Of a stretch of DNA of 64,000 nt, positions 1 to 10,549 are shown piece after piece. How positions within the stretch are numbered: the first letter of the stretch is position 1; every line of letters starts with the position of its first letter. Below the pieces are notes generated by a model that saw only the letters and a program-made list of their open reading frames with translations, had not been told where the DNA came from and did not search any database. Position numbers and translations under genes: made by a program. This stretch comes from Hylemonella gracilis str. Niagara R (GTDB lineage: Bacteria > Pseudomonadota > Gammaproteobacteria > Burkholderiales > Burkholderiaceae_C), in contig NZ_JEMG01000001.1 in the NCBI RefSeq assembly GCF_000600295.1, positions 2,921,278 to 2,985,277 on the forward strand. Reading direction: 5' to 3'.

Positions 1-2040
1 CAGCCGCAAGGTCTTGGCCAGCCGTAGATCCACCCGACTGTAGGGCGGCGCAAGGGCCACGGAATTTGGGTAGATGCGGTCCCCAATTTGGTATGCGAAG
101 GCACTGGCGCTCATGTCCCAGGGCAGGCGCTGGATGTACATCAGGCTCTGACTGCGGTGCCTGGGGACCGCACGCCCCCGAGAACTTTGCGACATGCTCA
201 TGCGCTGACTGCTTTGGAATTGCGTCCATGCGTAATGCCACCGCGCGCCCGGCCAAGGGGACCAACGCAGTTGCGCTTCCGCGCCACGCACGTCGAAGTC
301 GTCCCCATTGACGAAGGTGAAAACCTTGGGATCGCCTTGGGCCACGCCGCCGGTCTTGGGTTCGAATTTGTCGACCACCACCCCATGCAGTTGCTCTTCG
401 AACAAGCGCAGATCGAAGCTGAAGACGGCGCTGCTCTCCACCAACCATCCCAGTTCCTTCACATCGATGCGCTCAGGCCTCGTCGGATTCCCCAGCGAGG
501 CGTCATAAAGATAGCCGAGGTCTTGGCCAGTTTGCGGATCCCGAAAGCGGATGTCGGCGTGGCGTTCGAAGACACTGACGGACCGGAAAGCGCGTGACAT
601 GCCGGCGCGCAGGGTATGACGCGCGCCCTCCCACTCGGCCACGCGCCAGTTGGTCATCAGACGCGGAGCGAATTCGTCCTCGTCCGTGAGGCTGCTACGC
701 TCGGTCAGCACACCGGCGTTCAGCAGCCAGTCCTGCGCGAATCGCCATTCAACGTTGACGAAGAGGCGAGCGAAATCCTCGATGAAGGCCTCGCGGGTGC
801 TGTAGAGCGCCGCCGAGACGGTTTCCTCACGGCGCCATTCCCCCCCCCAGACCCCGCGCAAGCCCGGGTCGACGCGCAGGGTGTGTTGAACCAGGAGGTT
901 GGTGCTGCGCGCCTGCCCGCTGAAATTCCACGGAATGTCGTGGTGCATCTGGCCGGTGATCGGCGAAGGCGAGTCGAAATAAGTGAGCTGCCGCACGGCC
1001 TCGTCGGTGTGGGACAACTGCACCAGAAGATCGCTGTCCTCGCCCAGGGAACGGCGCCAGTCGGCCTGCACGTACCTCGTCGTGAAGGTGCGCGTGTGCG
1101 GCTCCGGAACCACGTCCTCACGGCCTATCCCATGGTCGATCTCGCTTTGTCCCGCACGCAGTTCGAGTTGATCCCGCATGCTGGCAACCATGTCCGCACG
1201 CAGATTGACGCGCTGCACGGTCAATGGGCCGCTGGCACCGCGCAGGTTGTCATCGCGTCGGCGATCCGCGCTCAAGCGCCAGCCGGACAGACCCAGACCG
1301 GGGTTCAGCGAGGCCGGACTACCACCGGCCAGGCGCAAGCCCCAGTCATCCACGCCTGCGCCGTGCTCGCCCAGGCCACGCGTGACGCGCGCCATCACAC
1401 CTTGCGTGTCCGGCACATCGCGCGTGACGATGTTGACGCTGCCCAGAAAGGCACGCGCGCCATAGGTGGCCGAGTTGGAGCCACGATAGATTTCGATGCG
1501 CTCAATATCGTCCAAGGCCACGGTCTGCAAGCCTGGACCCGTGCTGCCCGCCAAGTACAGGGAATACACCGAACGGCCGTCCACCATCAGCTGCATCTGG
1601 TTCGGAAATGTGGTGCGGATCGGGCTGTGGTAACTGGCGGCGGCGGTACCGTCTTCGTAGGCATTCGAGACAGCGAACCCCGGCACCAGGCGCAACAGGT
1701 CCACCACGTCCCGAGCACCACTGGCCTGGATCATCTGCCGGTCGATCACGGTGACCGCCCCAGGGATTTCATCCAACCGTTGTGGCAGGCGCGACACGGA
1801 AAGCACAAGGGGCACTTGAACGTCCAGATAGTCCTGCTCGGAAGGCGGCGGTGCTGCGAGGTCTGGCCCCGCTGGGGCCCCCGGCAGGGTATCGGGCATG
1901 GGCACATGGAACTCGGACGCAGGTTCCGTGGCCTGGGCGGCGGCAGGCGGCACCAACAACATGCCGATCGACAGCAGCAGCGCAGGGTAAGCACCGATGA
2001 TGCAGGCGCGGCTGGCGCCGGAAAACAGGGGAAACTTCAT
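1..2040 (-). CDS. TonB-dependent outer-membrane receptor (C-terminus beyond window)
   Basis: The frame is open from an ATG at 2040 to the window edge (680 codons, no stop), so the end of the barrel is missing. The N-terminus is a signal peptide (basic start, hydrophobic stretch, cleavage likely after the AAAQA near residue 36). A plug domain follows, with the typical GARDVVDLLRLVPGF and IERIEIYRGSNSATYG motifs, then beta-barrel sequence rich in W/Y/R strands. An in-frame TAA about 60 nt upstream supports this start; no strong ribosome binding site is visible. Such receptors import siderophores, cobalamin or other scarce ligands using TonB energy. The ligand cannot be told from sequence, and I found no cobalamin riboswitch consensus upstream. 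It is divergent from moaA. Confidence 0.9.
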   Translation of the reverse strand, partial: MKFPLFSGASRACIIGAYPALLLSIGMLLVPPAAAQATEPASEFHVPMPDTLPGAPAGPDLAAPPPSEQDYLDVQVPLVLSVSRLPQRLDEIPGAVTVIDRQMIQASGARDVVDLLRLVPGFAVSNAYEDGTAAASYHSPIRTTFPNQMQLMVDGRSVYSLYLAGSTGPGLQTVALDDIERIEIYRGSNSATYGARAFLGSVNIVTRDVPDTQGVMARVTRGLGEHGAGVDDWGLRLAGGSPASLNPGLGLSGWRLSADRRRDDNLRGASGPLTVQRVNLRADMVASMRDQLELRAGQSEIDHGIGREDVVPEPHTRTFTTRYVQADWRRSLGEDSDLLVQLSHTDEAVRQLTYFDSPSPITGQMHHDIPWNFSGQARSTNLLVQHTLRVDPGLRGVWGGEWRREETVSAALYSTREAFIEDFARLFVNVEWRFAQDWLLNAGVLTERSSLTDEDEFAPRLMTNWRVAEWEGARHTLRAGMSRAFRSVSVFERHADIRFRDPQTGQDLGYLYDASLGNPTRPERIDVKELGWLVESSAVFSFDLRLFEEQLHGVVVDKFEPKTGGVAQGDPKVFTFVNGDDFDVRGAEAQLRWSPWPGARWHYAWTQFQSSQRMSMSQSSRGRAVPRHRSQSLMYIQRLPWDMSASAFAYQIGDRIYPNSVALAPPYSRVDLRLAKTLRL

Positions 2041-2261
2041 GCGAGGAAACAGGCGAACGACGCGATGGTGGTGGGGATCACGGACCTCACCGCGTTATGC
2101 GACGCCCCATGGACAGACCCCGATTGGATGCTGCCCTACTTTCGAGCACCCACGGCGACCTCTTGCCCCCTGTGGTGCCTATTCTGCCTCGACCGGCCCG
2201 AGATTCGGCGGCATTGCACAATCCATTCTGAGCAGTCCCGCGCCAGATACACCCCCGCACC
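2041..2261. other. Divergent intergenic region, TonB receptor / moaA
   Basis: This 221-bp gap separates the minus-strand receptor from moaA. It must hold both promoters, but I could not pick convincing -35/-10 pairs. No cobalamin or TPP riboswitch core and no obvious Fur box is seen. Confidence 0.4.
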
Positions 2262-3398
2262 ATGACAGTACCCCGCGTCATTCCGATTCTCGATCAGCGT
2301 GTCGCCGCACCCGTGTCAGGCCACTGGCCATCGGCGATGGCATCGGGTTTGCCGCGCGACCGCTTGAACCGCCCCCTGCACGACCTGCGCATCAGCGTCA
2401 CCGACCGCTGCAACTTCCGCTGCAGCTACTGCATGCCCAAGGAGGTCTTCACCAAGGACTACCCCTACCTGCCGCATGGCGACCTGCTGACCTTCGAGGA
2501 GATTTCGCGCCTGGCACGCGCCTTCGCGACCCTGGGCGTGCGCAAGATTCGCCTGACTGGTGGCGAACCCCTGCTGCGCAAGAACATCGAGGCCTTGATC
2601 GAGCAATTGGCCGACATCCGCGCGCCGGACGGCCAGGCCCTGGAACTCACCCTCACTACCAACGGCACGCTGCTGACACGCAAAGCCGTCTCGCTGAAGG
2701 CGGCTGGACTGCGCCGCGCGACCATCAGCCTGGATGCCCTGGACGACGCGGTGTTCCGCCGCATGAACGACGTGGATTACCCCGTGGCCGGTGTGCTCGA
2801 GGGCATCGAGGCGGCGCGCGCGGCAGGCCTGGGACCACTCAAGATCAATATGGTGGTCAAGCGCGGCGTCAACGACCACGAAATCCTGCCCATGGCACGG
2901 CATTTCCAGCGCGAGGGACTGACCCTGCGCTTCATCGAGTACATGGACGTGGGCGCCACGAACGGCTGGCGCATGGACGAGGTGCTGCCCAGCGCCCAGG
3001 TGCTGGACTGTCTGCGGCAGGCGGCGGCGGACGGTCTGCTGCCTGCGCTCGCGCCCCTGGAACGCGCAGCGCCTGGCGAAACGGCCGAGCGATGGGCCTA
3101 TGCCGATGGCAGTGCGGAGGTCGGTTTCATCAGCAGCGTGACCCGCGCTTTCTGTGGCGACTGCAACCGCGCCCGACTCTCCACCGAAGGCCAGCTCTAC
3201 CTCTGCCTCTTCGCCCATCAAGGCCATGACCTGCGTGGCTTGCTGCGCTCGGGAGCCAACGACGAGGAGATCACCGCGGCCATCGCGGGCGTCTGGCAGG
3301 CACGCGCCGACCGGTATTCGGAGTTGCGGGCTTCATTGCCCGCCGAGTCCCTGGGCGCCGCCCGACCCCGCATCGAAATGAGCTACATCGGTGGCTGA
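2262..3398 (+). CDS. moaA: GTP 3',8-cyclase MoaA
   Basis: This radical SAM enzyme converts GTP to 3',8-cyclo-GTP, the first step of molybdenum cofactor synthesis. The SAM-binding [4Fe-4S] motif CNFRCSYC is at about residues 50-57. The second, substrate-binding cluster has Cys at about 298, 301 and 315 (CX2CX13C). The protein ends in the Gly-Gly tail that MoaA needs for catalysis. Length (378 aa) is slightly above the usual ~330 because of an N-terminal extension before the radical SAM core. No good Shine-Dalgarno precedes the ATG, but the next Met (2337) has none either. Its last 8 bp overlap mobA, so the two are co-transcribed. Confidence 0.97.
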   Translation: MTVPRVIPILDQRVAAPVSGHWPSAMASGLPRDRLNRPLHDLRISVTDRCNFRCSYCMPKEVFTKDYPYLPHGDLLTFEEISRLARAFATLGVRKIRLTGGEPLLRKNIEALIEQLADIRAPDGQALELTLTTNGTLLTRKAVSLKAAGLRRATISLDALDDAVFRRMNDVDYPVAGVLEGIEAARAAGLGPLKINMVVKRGVNDHEILPMARHFQREGLTLRFIEYMDVGATNGWRMDEVLPSAQVLDCLRQAAADGLLPALAPLERAAPGETAERWAYADGSAEVGFISSVTRAFCGDCNRARLSTEGQLYLCLFAHQGHDLRGLLRSGANDEEITAAIAGVWQARADRYSELRASLPAESLGAARPRIEMSYIGG

Positions 3399-4011
3399 GC
3401 AAGGCATCACAGGCCTGATCCTGGCCGGCGGACGCGGCAGCCGCATGGGCGGCGTGGACAAGGGCCTGCAGCCCTTCCGGGGTGAAGCCCTGGTCCTGCA
3501 CGCTTTGCGACGCCTGCGACCCCAGGTCACGGCCCTGGCCATCAGCGCCAACCGTCATCTGAGCGCCTATGAGGCCCATGGCGTGCCGGTCTGGCCGGAC
3601 CTGCTGCCCGACTACCCCGGCCCACTGGCGGGCATGCTGAGTGGACTCACACATGCCCGTACACCCTGGCTGCTCACCGTGCCCTGCGACGCACCGCGTT
3701 TTCCCGAGAACCTGGCATCGCGACTGCACCTTGCCGCCCTTGCGGAGCAAGCGGAAATTGCACTGCCTGTGACCGATCGGCCACAACCGGCTTTTTGCCT
3801 CGTCGCGACCTCCTTGCGCGACAGCCTGTCCCATTTCCTGCGCGAGGGGCAGAGGAAAGTCGAGGCATGGACGCGACAGCATCGGTGCGTGCAGGTCCCT
3901 TTTGATCTGCCCGGTGATGACCCCCTCGCCTTCACGAACCTCAACACCCTGGAGGACCTCAGGCAGTTGGAACGGCAGCACGTACCCGAACACGGCGTAC
4001 CCGGACCTTAG
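3391..4011 (+). CDS. mobA: Molybdenum cofactor guanylyltransferase MobA
   Basis: MobA transfers GMP from GTP to molybdopterin to make the MGD form of the cofactor used by DMSO-reductase-type enzymes. The nucleotide-binding motif [16 protein letters not shown] is at residues 11-26, and the metal-binding Asp (PCD) is near residue 100. Length (206 aa) fits the family. It starts with GTG inside the end of moaA (8-bp overlap), indicating translational coupling in a moaA-mobA operon. Confidence 0.95.
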   Translation: MAEQGITGLILAGGRGSRMGGVDKGLQPFRGEALVLHALRRLRPQVTALAISANRHLSAYEAHGVPVWPDLLPDYPGPLAGMLSGLTHARTPWLLTVPCDAPRFPENLASRLHLAALAEQAEIALPVTDRPQPAFCLVATSLRDSLSHFLREGQRKVEAWTRQHRCVQVPFDLPGDDPLAFTNLNTLEDLRQLERQHVPEHGVPGP

Positions 4012-4162
4012 GCAGAGCCCCGTCACGCCACGCGGCTGTCTCGCCCAAAGCAACAACATGTAACAGGGCTGGTCCCTGGGTGGCATAATCGCGAGCAAGC
4101 TATCAAAAACGGAGCGCTCCTGCCCCTGGACCGTTCCACTCCCCCGGATCAGAAGGATTTCC
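4012..4162 (+). promoter_or_regulatory. mobA-FKBP intergenic region
   Basis: A small hairpin (CAGGG-CTGGT-CCCTG, about 4063-4077) and a -10-like CATAAT near 4084 are seen. A perfect 10-bp palindrome GGAGCGCTCC follows at 4111-4120. A promoter for the isomerase is likely here, but the -35 is unclear. Confidence 0.3.
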
Positions 4163-4522
4163 ATGGCATTCATCACCACCCCGAGCGGCCTGCAATACGA
4201 AGACACCGTCGTCGGCGAAGGCCCGGCCGTCCGACGCGGTCAAGCCGCCACAGTGCACTACACGGGCTGGCTTTACAAGAATGGCCAGCAGGGTCCGCAG
4301 TTCGATTCCAGCCATGACCGCAAGGAACCTTTTGAGTTCGCCCTGGGCTCGGGCATGGTCATCGAGGGCTGGGACCAGGGCGTCACGGGCATGAAAGTCG
4401 GCGGCAAGCGCACGCTCATCATTCCCCCGGGCCTCGGTTACGGCCTGCTGGGCGCGGGTGGCGTGATCCCGCCCAACTCAACGCTGAAGTTCGAGATCGA
4501 GCTGCTGTCCATCACGGGCTGA
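4163..4522 (+). CDS. FKBP-type peptidyl-prolyl cis-trans isomerase
   Basis: This 119-residue single-domain FKBP catalyses proline isomerisation in protein folding. The FKBP core is nearly the whole protein, with conserved [20 protein letters not shown] and GYG motifs. There is no signal peptide, so it acts in the cytoplasm. An AAGGA ribosome binding site lies 7-10 nt before the ATG. It stands alone: a strong terminator follows directly and the heat-shock operon has its own promoter. Confidence 0.93.
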   Translation: MAFITTPSGLQYEDTVVGEGPAVRRGQAATVHYTGWLYKNGQQGPQFDSSHDRKEPFEFALGSGMVIEGWDQGVTGMKVGGKRTLIIPPGLGYGLLGAGGVIPPNSTLKFEIELLSITG

Positions 4523-4527
4523 GCCTT

Positions 4528-4558
4528 CCCGCCCGCAGTCCGGGCGGGCGGCGTTTTT
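4528..4558 (+). terminator. Rho-independent terminator after FKBP gene
   Basis: Perfect 8-bp stem CCCGCCCG/CGGGCGGG with a 5-nt loop, followed by a short GC stretch and TTTTT. It begins 5 bp after the FKBP stop codon. Confidence 0.85.
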
Positions 4559-4622
4559 ACTGGCGCCTGGAGGGTTTGGGAACAAATCCAGGGCTTTTTC
4601 GGCGATCAAGGCCACTTAGCCC

Positions 4623-4650
4623 CTTGAAAATAGCAAAGCCGCCCCCATCT
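4623..4650 (+). promoter_or_regulatory. Sigma-32 heat-shock promoter of grpE-dnaK-dnaJ
   Basis: CTTGAAA at 4623-4629 and CCCCATCT at 4643-4650, separated by 13 nt, almost exactly match the RpoH consensus (CTTGAAA, 11-16 nt, CCCCAT-T). Transcription should start near 4657, about 30 nt before the grpE ATG. The -10 sits inside a GC hairpin (GCCGCCC 4638-4644 / GGGCGGC 4651-4657) followed by a T-rich tract. The same DNA might also act as a terminator for read-through from upstream. Confidence 0.85.
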
Positions 4651-4686
4651 GGGCGGCTATTGTTTTCTTTTGCCTTCTTTTCACCG

Positions 4687-5211
4687 ATGACCGACCCTCA
4701 AGCCACGCCCCCCTCCGAGAGCACCACCGTTGATCTGAACGCCGATCCGCTGACTCAGGCGCAAGCTGAGTTGGCCGAACTGAAGGCCAAGAGCGCCGAA
4801 CTGGCAGACCAGTATTTGCGTGCCCAGGCCGAGGTGCAGAACGCCCGGCGCCGGGCGGACGAGGAAATCTCCAAGGCCCGCAAATTCGCCATCGAGGCTT
4901 TCGCCGAGAGCCTGCTGCCCGTGGCCGACAGCTTGGAAGCCGGGCTGGCCATCAAGGATGCGACGCCCGCCCAAATCCGCGAAGGCGCCGAGGCGACGCT
5001 GCGCCAGTTGGCCGCCGCGCTGGAACGCAACAAGGTGATCGCCATCGCGCCCGCGCCGGGCACCAAGTTCGACCCACACCAGCATCAGGCCATCAGCATG
5101 GTGCCGGCCGATCAGGAAGCCAACACGGTGGTGAGCGTGCTGCAAAAGGGTTACACCATTGCGGATCGCGTTCTGCGCCCGGCCTTGGTCACGGTGGCCG
5201 CGCCGAAGTGA
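4687..5211 (+). CDS. grpE: Nucleotide exchange factor GrpE
   Basis: GrpE releases ADP from DnaK and acts as a thermosensor of the chaperone cycle. The protein has an acidic, disordered N-terminus and a long coiled-coil helix rich in Ala/Glu/Lys (about residues 20-80). A beta-domain follows, ending near [17 protein letters not shown]. Length is 174 aa. A longer in-frame reading from 4576 exists, but it would start upstream of the sigma-32 promoter, so the ATG at 4687 is chosen. No Shine-Dalgarno precedes this ATG; the short leader is pyrimidine-rich, which is unusual for so highly expressed a gene. Confidence 0.95.
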   Translation: MTDPQATPPSESTTVDLNADPLTQAQAELAELKAKSAELADQYLRAQAEVQNARRRADEEISKARKFAIEAFAESLLPVADSLEAGLAIKDATPAQIREGAEATLRQLAAALERNKVIAIAPAPGTKFDPHQHQAISMVPADQEANTVVSVLQKGYTIADRVLRPALVTVAAPK

Positions 5212-5280
5212 GGCCTTGAAAGCCGGCGACTTATCCACAAGTAATCCTCATCCCCAATTCACAATTCCAGGAGTAAGCAC

Positions 5281-7221
<1,941 letters not shown>

Positions 7222-7280
7222 TGCGGGGCGGCGCCCGTCCTGGCTCCATGGACAGGATGTCGCCGCCCTGGACGGTTGAC

Positions 7281-7328
7281 GCTGCCGCGTCGGCGCACGG
7301 ATTCATCCCCGTGCACCGACGCGGCGGT
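7281..7328 (+). other. Long stem-loop in dnaK-dnaJ intergenic region
   Basis: Arms CCGCGTCGG (7285-7293) and CCGACGCGG (7316-7324) pair perfectly. After one mismatch, GCACGG (7295-7300) pairs with CCGTGC (7309-7314) around an 8-nt loop. Pairing can extend at the base with wobbles, and TTTCGCTT follows. It may be an attenuating terminator or an mRNA processing/stability structure lowering dnaJ expression relative to dnaK. Confidence 0.6.
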
Positions 7329-7356
7329 TTCGCTTGAAAAAACACCGGAACAAGAG

Positions 7357-8490
7357 ATGGCAAAGCGTGACTATTACGAAACCCTGGGTGTCGCGAAAGG
7401 CGCCAGCGAGGACGAGATCAAGAAGGCCTATCGCAAGCTGGCGATGAAGTACCACCCTGACCGCAACCAGGGCGAAGGCGCCAAGGCGGCCGAGGAGAAG
7501 TTCAAGGAGGCCAAAGAGGCCTACGAAATGCTGACGGACGCGCAAAAACGCGCTGCTTACGATCAGTACGGTCACGCGGGCGTTGACCCCAACATGCGCG
7601 GCGGCGCCGACAGCGGGTTCGCCGCTGGTGGCTTCGCGGAGGCCTTTGGCGACATCTTCGGCGACATGTTCGGCCAACAGCGTGGCGCCCGCGGCGCGCG
7701 GCAGGTCTACCGGGGCGGTGACCTGAGCTACGCGATGGAAATCTCCCTGGAAGAAGCGGCGCGCGGCAAGGACGCGCAAATCCGCATCCCGAGCTGGGAC
7801 AGCTGCACCACCTGCACTGGCACGGGCGCCAAGCCCGGTACCCAGGTCAAGACCTGCAGCACCTGCCATGGCTCCGGCCAGGTACAGATGCGCCAGGGTT
7901 TCTTCAGCGTGCAGCAGACCTGCCCGCACTGCCAGGGCACGGGCAAGATCATTCCCGAACCCTGCCCCACCTGCGCCGGCCAGGGCCGCATCAAACGCCA
8001 AAAGACGCTGGAAGTGAAAATTCCCGCCGGCATCGACGACGGCATGCGCATCCGCAGCACCGGCCATGGGGAACCAGGCATCAATGGCGGCCCGCCGGGT
8101 GACCTGTACATCGAGATAAGGATCAAGAAGCACGACATCTTCGAACGCGATGGCGATGACCTGCACTGCACTGTGCCCATCAGCATCGTGACGGCCGCGC
8201 TGGGCGGCGAGATCGAGGTGCCAACGCTGCAGGGCAAGGCGGCCATCGACATTCCCGAAGGCACGCAGACCGGCAAGCAGTTCCGCCTACGCGGCAAGGG
8301 CATCAAGGACGTGCGATCCAGTTACCCCGGCGACCTTTATTGCCACATCAGCGTGGAAACGCCGGTCAAGCTCACCGAGGCGCAGCGCAAGCTGCTGCGC
8401 GAACTGGACGATCTGCTGAAGAAGGGTGGCGCCAAACATTCCCCCAGCCAGGGTGGCTGGGCTGACCGGCTACGCAGCTTCTTCAGTTGA
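7357..8490 (+). CDS. dnaJ: Molecular chaperone DnaJ (Hsp40)
   Basis: DnaJ is the co-chaperone that delivers substrates to DnaK and stimulates its ATPase. The J domain carries HPD at residues 33-35, followed by a Gly/Phe-rich linker. Four zinc-binding CxxCxGxG repeats follow (starting CTTC, CSTC, CPHC, CPTC), then the C-terminal peptide-binding domain. The start at 7357 gives MAKRDYYE, the standard N-terminus, and 377 aa. The longer frame from 7276 would run through the intergenic stem-loop and is rejected. Only a weak AAGAG-like ribosome binding site is present. Confidence 0.97.
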   Translation: MAKRDYYETLGVAKGASEDEIKKAYRKLAMKYHPDRNQGEGAKAAEEKFKEAKEAYEMLTDAQKRAAYDQYGHAGVDPNMRGGADSGFAAGGFAEAFGDIFGDMFGQQRGARGARQVYRGGDLSYAMEISLEEAARGKDAQIRIPSWDSCTTCTGTGAKPGTQVKTCSTCHGSGQVQMRQGFFSVQQTCPHCQGTGKIIPEPCPTCAGQGRIKRQKTLEVKIPAGIDDGMRIRSTGHGEPGINGGPPGDLYIEIRIKKHDIFERDGDDLHCTVPISIVTAALGGEIEVPTLQGKAAIDIPEGTQTGKQFRLRGKGIKDVRSSYPGDLYCHISVETPVKLTEAQRKLLRELDDLLKKGGAKHSPSQGGWADRLRSFFS

Positions 8491-8496
8491 GGCCAG

Positions 8497-8523
8497 CCCA
8501 GGGGTGCGTCTCGCGCCCCTGGG
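8497..8523 (+). terminator. Hairpin downstream of dnaJ (possible terminator)
   Basis: CCCAGGGG (8497-8504) pairs with CCCCTGGG (8516-8523), extended inward by three pairs around a 5-nt loop. No T-tract follows, so it is either Rho-assisted or a 3'-end protecting hairpin. Confidence 0.5.
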
Positions 8524-8655
8524 GTTGGGGTGATAGGCAGTCGGTAAACAGGCTGGGACGCGCCACTGGCATACCCTGGAAGGGTTCCCCGGCCATTTAC
8601 GTCCCCTGAACGGAGTAACGCCTTGTTACCCCAAATCCATGGGAAAGTCAGGTGA

Positions 8656-9339
8656 ATGCGCCCACAATTAGTCGCCATGGCCCTGCGACTCTTTCACGTC
8701 ACTGAATTCGCGCAATCGTCCATCTCCCCGGCGGCGCAACGCTCCTCCTGGCACCCGCTCACGGTGCTCACCCTGATCAGCTTGTGGCTGACACTCACAG
8801 GCAATCTCCCTCTGTGGCGAGAAATCTCTCGAGCCCCCGAAGCCGCCTATGCCGGACATGGTGCCTTCGGCTTGAGCCTGTACCTCGCCCTGCTTTGCCT
8901 CACCTCGCTGGGCCTGTTGCTCACGCTCTTCAACTGGTCTCCTCTGCTCAAGGTGTTCGCCATCGTGCTGTTGTGGCTGACAGCCGTGAACGCGGAACTG
9001 CTCTGGACGGGTCAAGGCGTCTTGCTGCTGGACACCGCCCATTTGCAAAACACCCTCGGGCCCTTGATCACCCACCTCAGCCACCTGCCCTGGTGGCAAC
9101 ACCTGCTGTGGCTGGGTCTGCTGGCCGGTCTGCCCACGCTGTGGCTCTGGAATATCAACATCCGCCGAGTCCGGCTGAGCCGACGCCTGCCGCAGAACCT
9201 GCTGATGATCCTGGTCTGGGCCGTTGCGCTGGCGGCGGTCTGGTTCATCGGTCGCGACTCATTACTGCCCGTGCTGCAAGGCACCCGCTGGCTCGATGGC
9301 TTGAGTCCCTTCAACACCTTGCTGAGCCTGGCGCACTGA
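8656..9339 (+). CDS. Orphan membrane protein resembling the N-terminal domain of phosphoethanolamine transferases
   Basis: This 227-residue protein has about five hydrophobic membrane segments. The pattern (WLTLTGNLPLWRE in the first segment, QNTLGPLITHL, a later LP-rich membrane helix, and a final loop ending LSPFNTL) follows the DUF1705 membrane domain of EptA-type lipid A phosphoethanolamine transferases. The periplasmic sulfatase-like catalytic domain, normally another ~300 residues, is absent: the frame ends in TGA and the next gene is unrelated. A GGGAAAG motif lies 8 nt before the ATG at 8656; 8677 is an alternative start. Function is unknown; it could be a remnant or a membrane partner. 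The assignment rests on remembered family pattern only. Confidence 0.6.
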   Translation: MRPQLVAMALRLFHVTEFAQSSISPAAQRSSWHPLTVLTLISLWLTLTGNLPLWREISRAPEAAYAGHGAFGLSLYLALLCLTSLGLLLTLFNWSPLLKVFAIVLLWLTAVNAELLWTGQGVLLLDTAHLQNTLGPLITHLSHLPWWQHLLWLGLLAGLPTLWLWNINIRRVRLSRRLPQNLLMILVWAVALAAVWFIGRDSLLPVLQGTRWLDGLSPFNTLLSLAH

Positions 9340-9405
9340 AACCCAGGGCCGTATAGCTGACTTTTTTGATCGGCTACTTCAAGCCCTGACAGGGCAAACT
9401 CTAAT
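9340..9405 (+). promoter_or_regulatory. Candidate promoter and inverted repeat before the diguanylate cyclase
   Basis: GCCCTG-A-CAGGGC (9383-9395) is an inverted repeat. TCTAAT (9400-9405) resembles a -10 element, with a weak -35 TTCAAG 16 nt upstream. If it is real, the first ATG (9406) is too close to be the translation start. Confidence 0.3.
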
Positions 9406-10461
9406 ATGTGCACTCCGCCCACGCAGCGGGGAATAATCCGGCACTGGATGCCGCACAGGGAGTTTGACTTGGATTCCAGCGCACACCTACAACCGCCCCA
9501 GCCTGCGGCGCCACTGAAGCTGACCGTCGAAGCGGCCATGACCGCTGCCAGCAGCCAGCCCGCTCTGCTGCAGGCCATCTACGACATCTCGCCCGACGGC
9601 GTGCTGGTCGTGGACGAGGAGGGACAGGTCCTGTCGCACAACCTCCCTTTCCTCCAAATCTGCAACCTGAACCCTGGCACAGCGCATGGGAGCCTCGTGC
9701 CCTCCACAATGAGCGCAACCCAGGCCCAGGATCTGCTGCCGAAATTGCTCGATCAGGTGCAAGACCCCGAGGCCTATTTGGCCCGGCTGCGGCAACTGCA
9801 GGAGCACCCGGATCAGGTCGACCGATGCGAAATCGCCCTCAAGGATGGCCGCACGCTGGAGCGCCAGTCCACCGTGCTGCGCGACGGCCAACAGCGCTCG
9901 CTGGGCCGCGCTTGGTTCTTTCGCGACGTCACCGCGCAAAAGCGGCACGAGGCCGAGTTGGTCCGGCTCGCGCGCTACGACCCGCTCACCGGCGCAGCCA
10001 ACCGCCGTTATTTCCTGGAACGCGCCGAACAGGAGTGCGCGCGCAGCCGCCGTCATCAGCTGCCGCTCTCGGTCATGCTGGTGGACCTGGACCACTTCAA
10101 ACAGATCAACGACCAGTACGGCCACGCTTATGGCGACGAGGCGCTCAAGCAATTCAGCGCCGTGGTGCGTGGGCGCCTGCGCGACAGCGACCTGCTCGCG
10201 CGCATTGGTGGCGAGGAATTCATAGTGCTCATGCCCAGCACGGCTCTGGCCGGCGCCACCCTGCTGGCCGAACGGCTGCGCACGGCCCTGGCCAACCAGC
10301 CCTTGCCCATCATCGACCACTTGCTGCCGGTGCGCTTCAGCGCGGGCGTGACCCAATTCAAGGGTGATGACCAGGACATCGAGACCTGCCTGAAACGCGC
10401 CGACGAAGCCATGTACCGAGCCAAACAATCCGGCCGGGACCGCGTCGAAGCCTACGTCTGA
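9406..10461 (+). CDS. PAS-GGDEF diguanylate cyclase
   Basis: The protein makes the second messenger c-di-GMP. A PAS-like sensor (about residues 45-175, beginning LLQAIYDISPDGVLVVDEEG) precedes a GGDEF domain starting DPLTGAANRR. The active site reads GGEEF at 268-272. A c-di-GMP inhibitory site RxxD (RDSD, 259-262) lies five residues upstream, so product inhibition is expected. There is no membrane segment, suggesting a cytoplasmic sensor. Start is uncertain: the frame opens at ATG 9406, but the best ribosome binding site (AGGGAG, spacing 6) precedes a TTG at 9469. The first 21 residues may therefore not be made. Confidence 0.92.
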   Translation: MCTPPTQRGIIRHWMPHREFDLDSSAHLQPPQPAAPLKLTVEAAMTAASSQPALLQAIYDISPDGVLVVDEEGQVLSHNLPFLQICNLNPGTAHGSLVPSTMSATQAQDLLPKLLDQVQDPEAYLARLRQLQEHPDQVDRCEIALKDGRTLERQSTVLRDGQQRSLGRAWFFRDVTAQKRHEAELVRLARYDPLTGAANRRYFLERAEQECARSRRHQLPLSVMLVDLDHFKQINDQYGHAYGDEALKQFSAVVRGRLRDSDLLARIGGEEFIVLMPSTALAGATLLAERLRTALANQPLPIIDHLLPVRFSAGVTQFKGDDQDIETCLKRADEAMYRAKQSGRDRVEAYV

Positions 10462-10488
10462 GCCTTGTGTCCAGGGTTCATGACCCTG

Positions 10489-10524
10489 TTGACGTCCTGA
10501 ATTTTCAGTATTTACTGAAAATTC
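10489..10524 (+). promoter_or_regulatory. Promoter and perfect palindromic operator of the regulator-cydAB operon
   Basis: A perfect inverted repeat GAATTTTCAGTA-TT-TACTGAAAATTC spans 10499-10524. A -35 TTGACG lies at 10489-10494, and a weak -10 (TTTACT, 10511-10516, spacing 16) falls inside the palindrome. A repressor bound here would block RNA polymerase; the adjacent GbsR/MarR-type protein is the obvious candidate. Confidence 0.75.
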
Positions 10525-10549
10525 AGCAAACCCATGACAGAATGCGGGC

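Noticed and set aside
2041-2261. Cobalamin riboswitch upstream of the TonB receptor
   Set aside because: The conserved B12-box core could not be found on the minus strand.
616-2265. 549-codon open frame on the plus strand
   Set aside because: It is antisense to the TonB-dependent receptor, whose signal peptide, plug motifs and barrel composition are convincing. The plus frame is a product of GC-rich codon usage.
4576-4686. N-terminal extension of GrpE from ATG 4576
   Set aside because: It would require translation through the sigma-32 promoter and is Arg/Ser-rich and unlike GrpE.
5215-5257. CTTGAAA before dnaK as a second sigma-32 promoter
   Set aside because: The only CCCC element (5252-5257) is 30 nt away, far outside the 11-16-nt spacer range.
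7332-7338. CTTGAAA before dnaJ as a sigma-32 promoter
   Set aside because: No -10 resembling CCCCAT at proper spacing; it lies only about 20 nt before the ATG.
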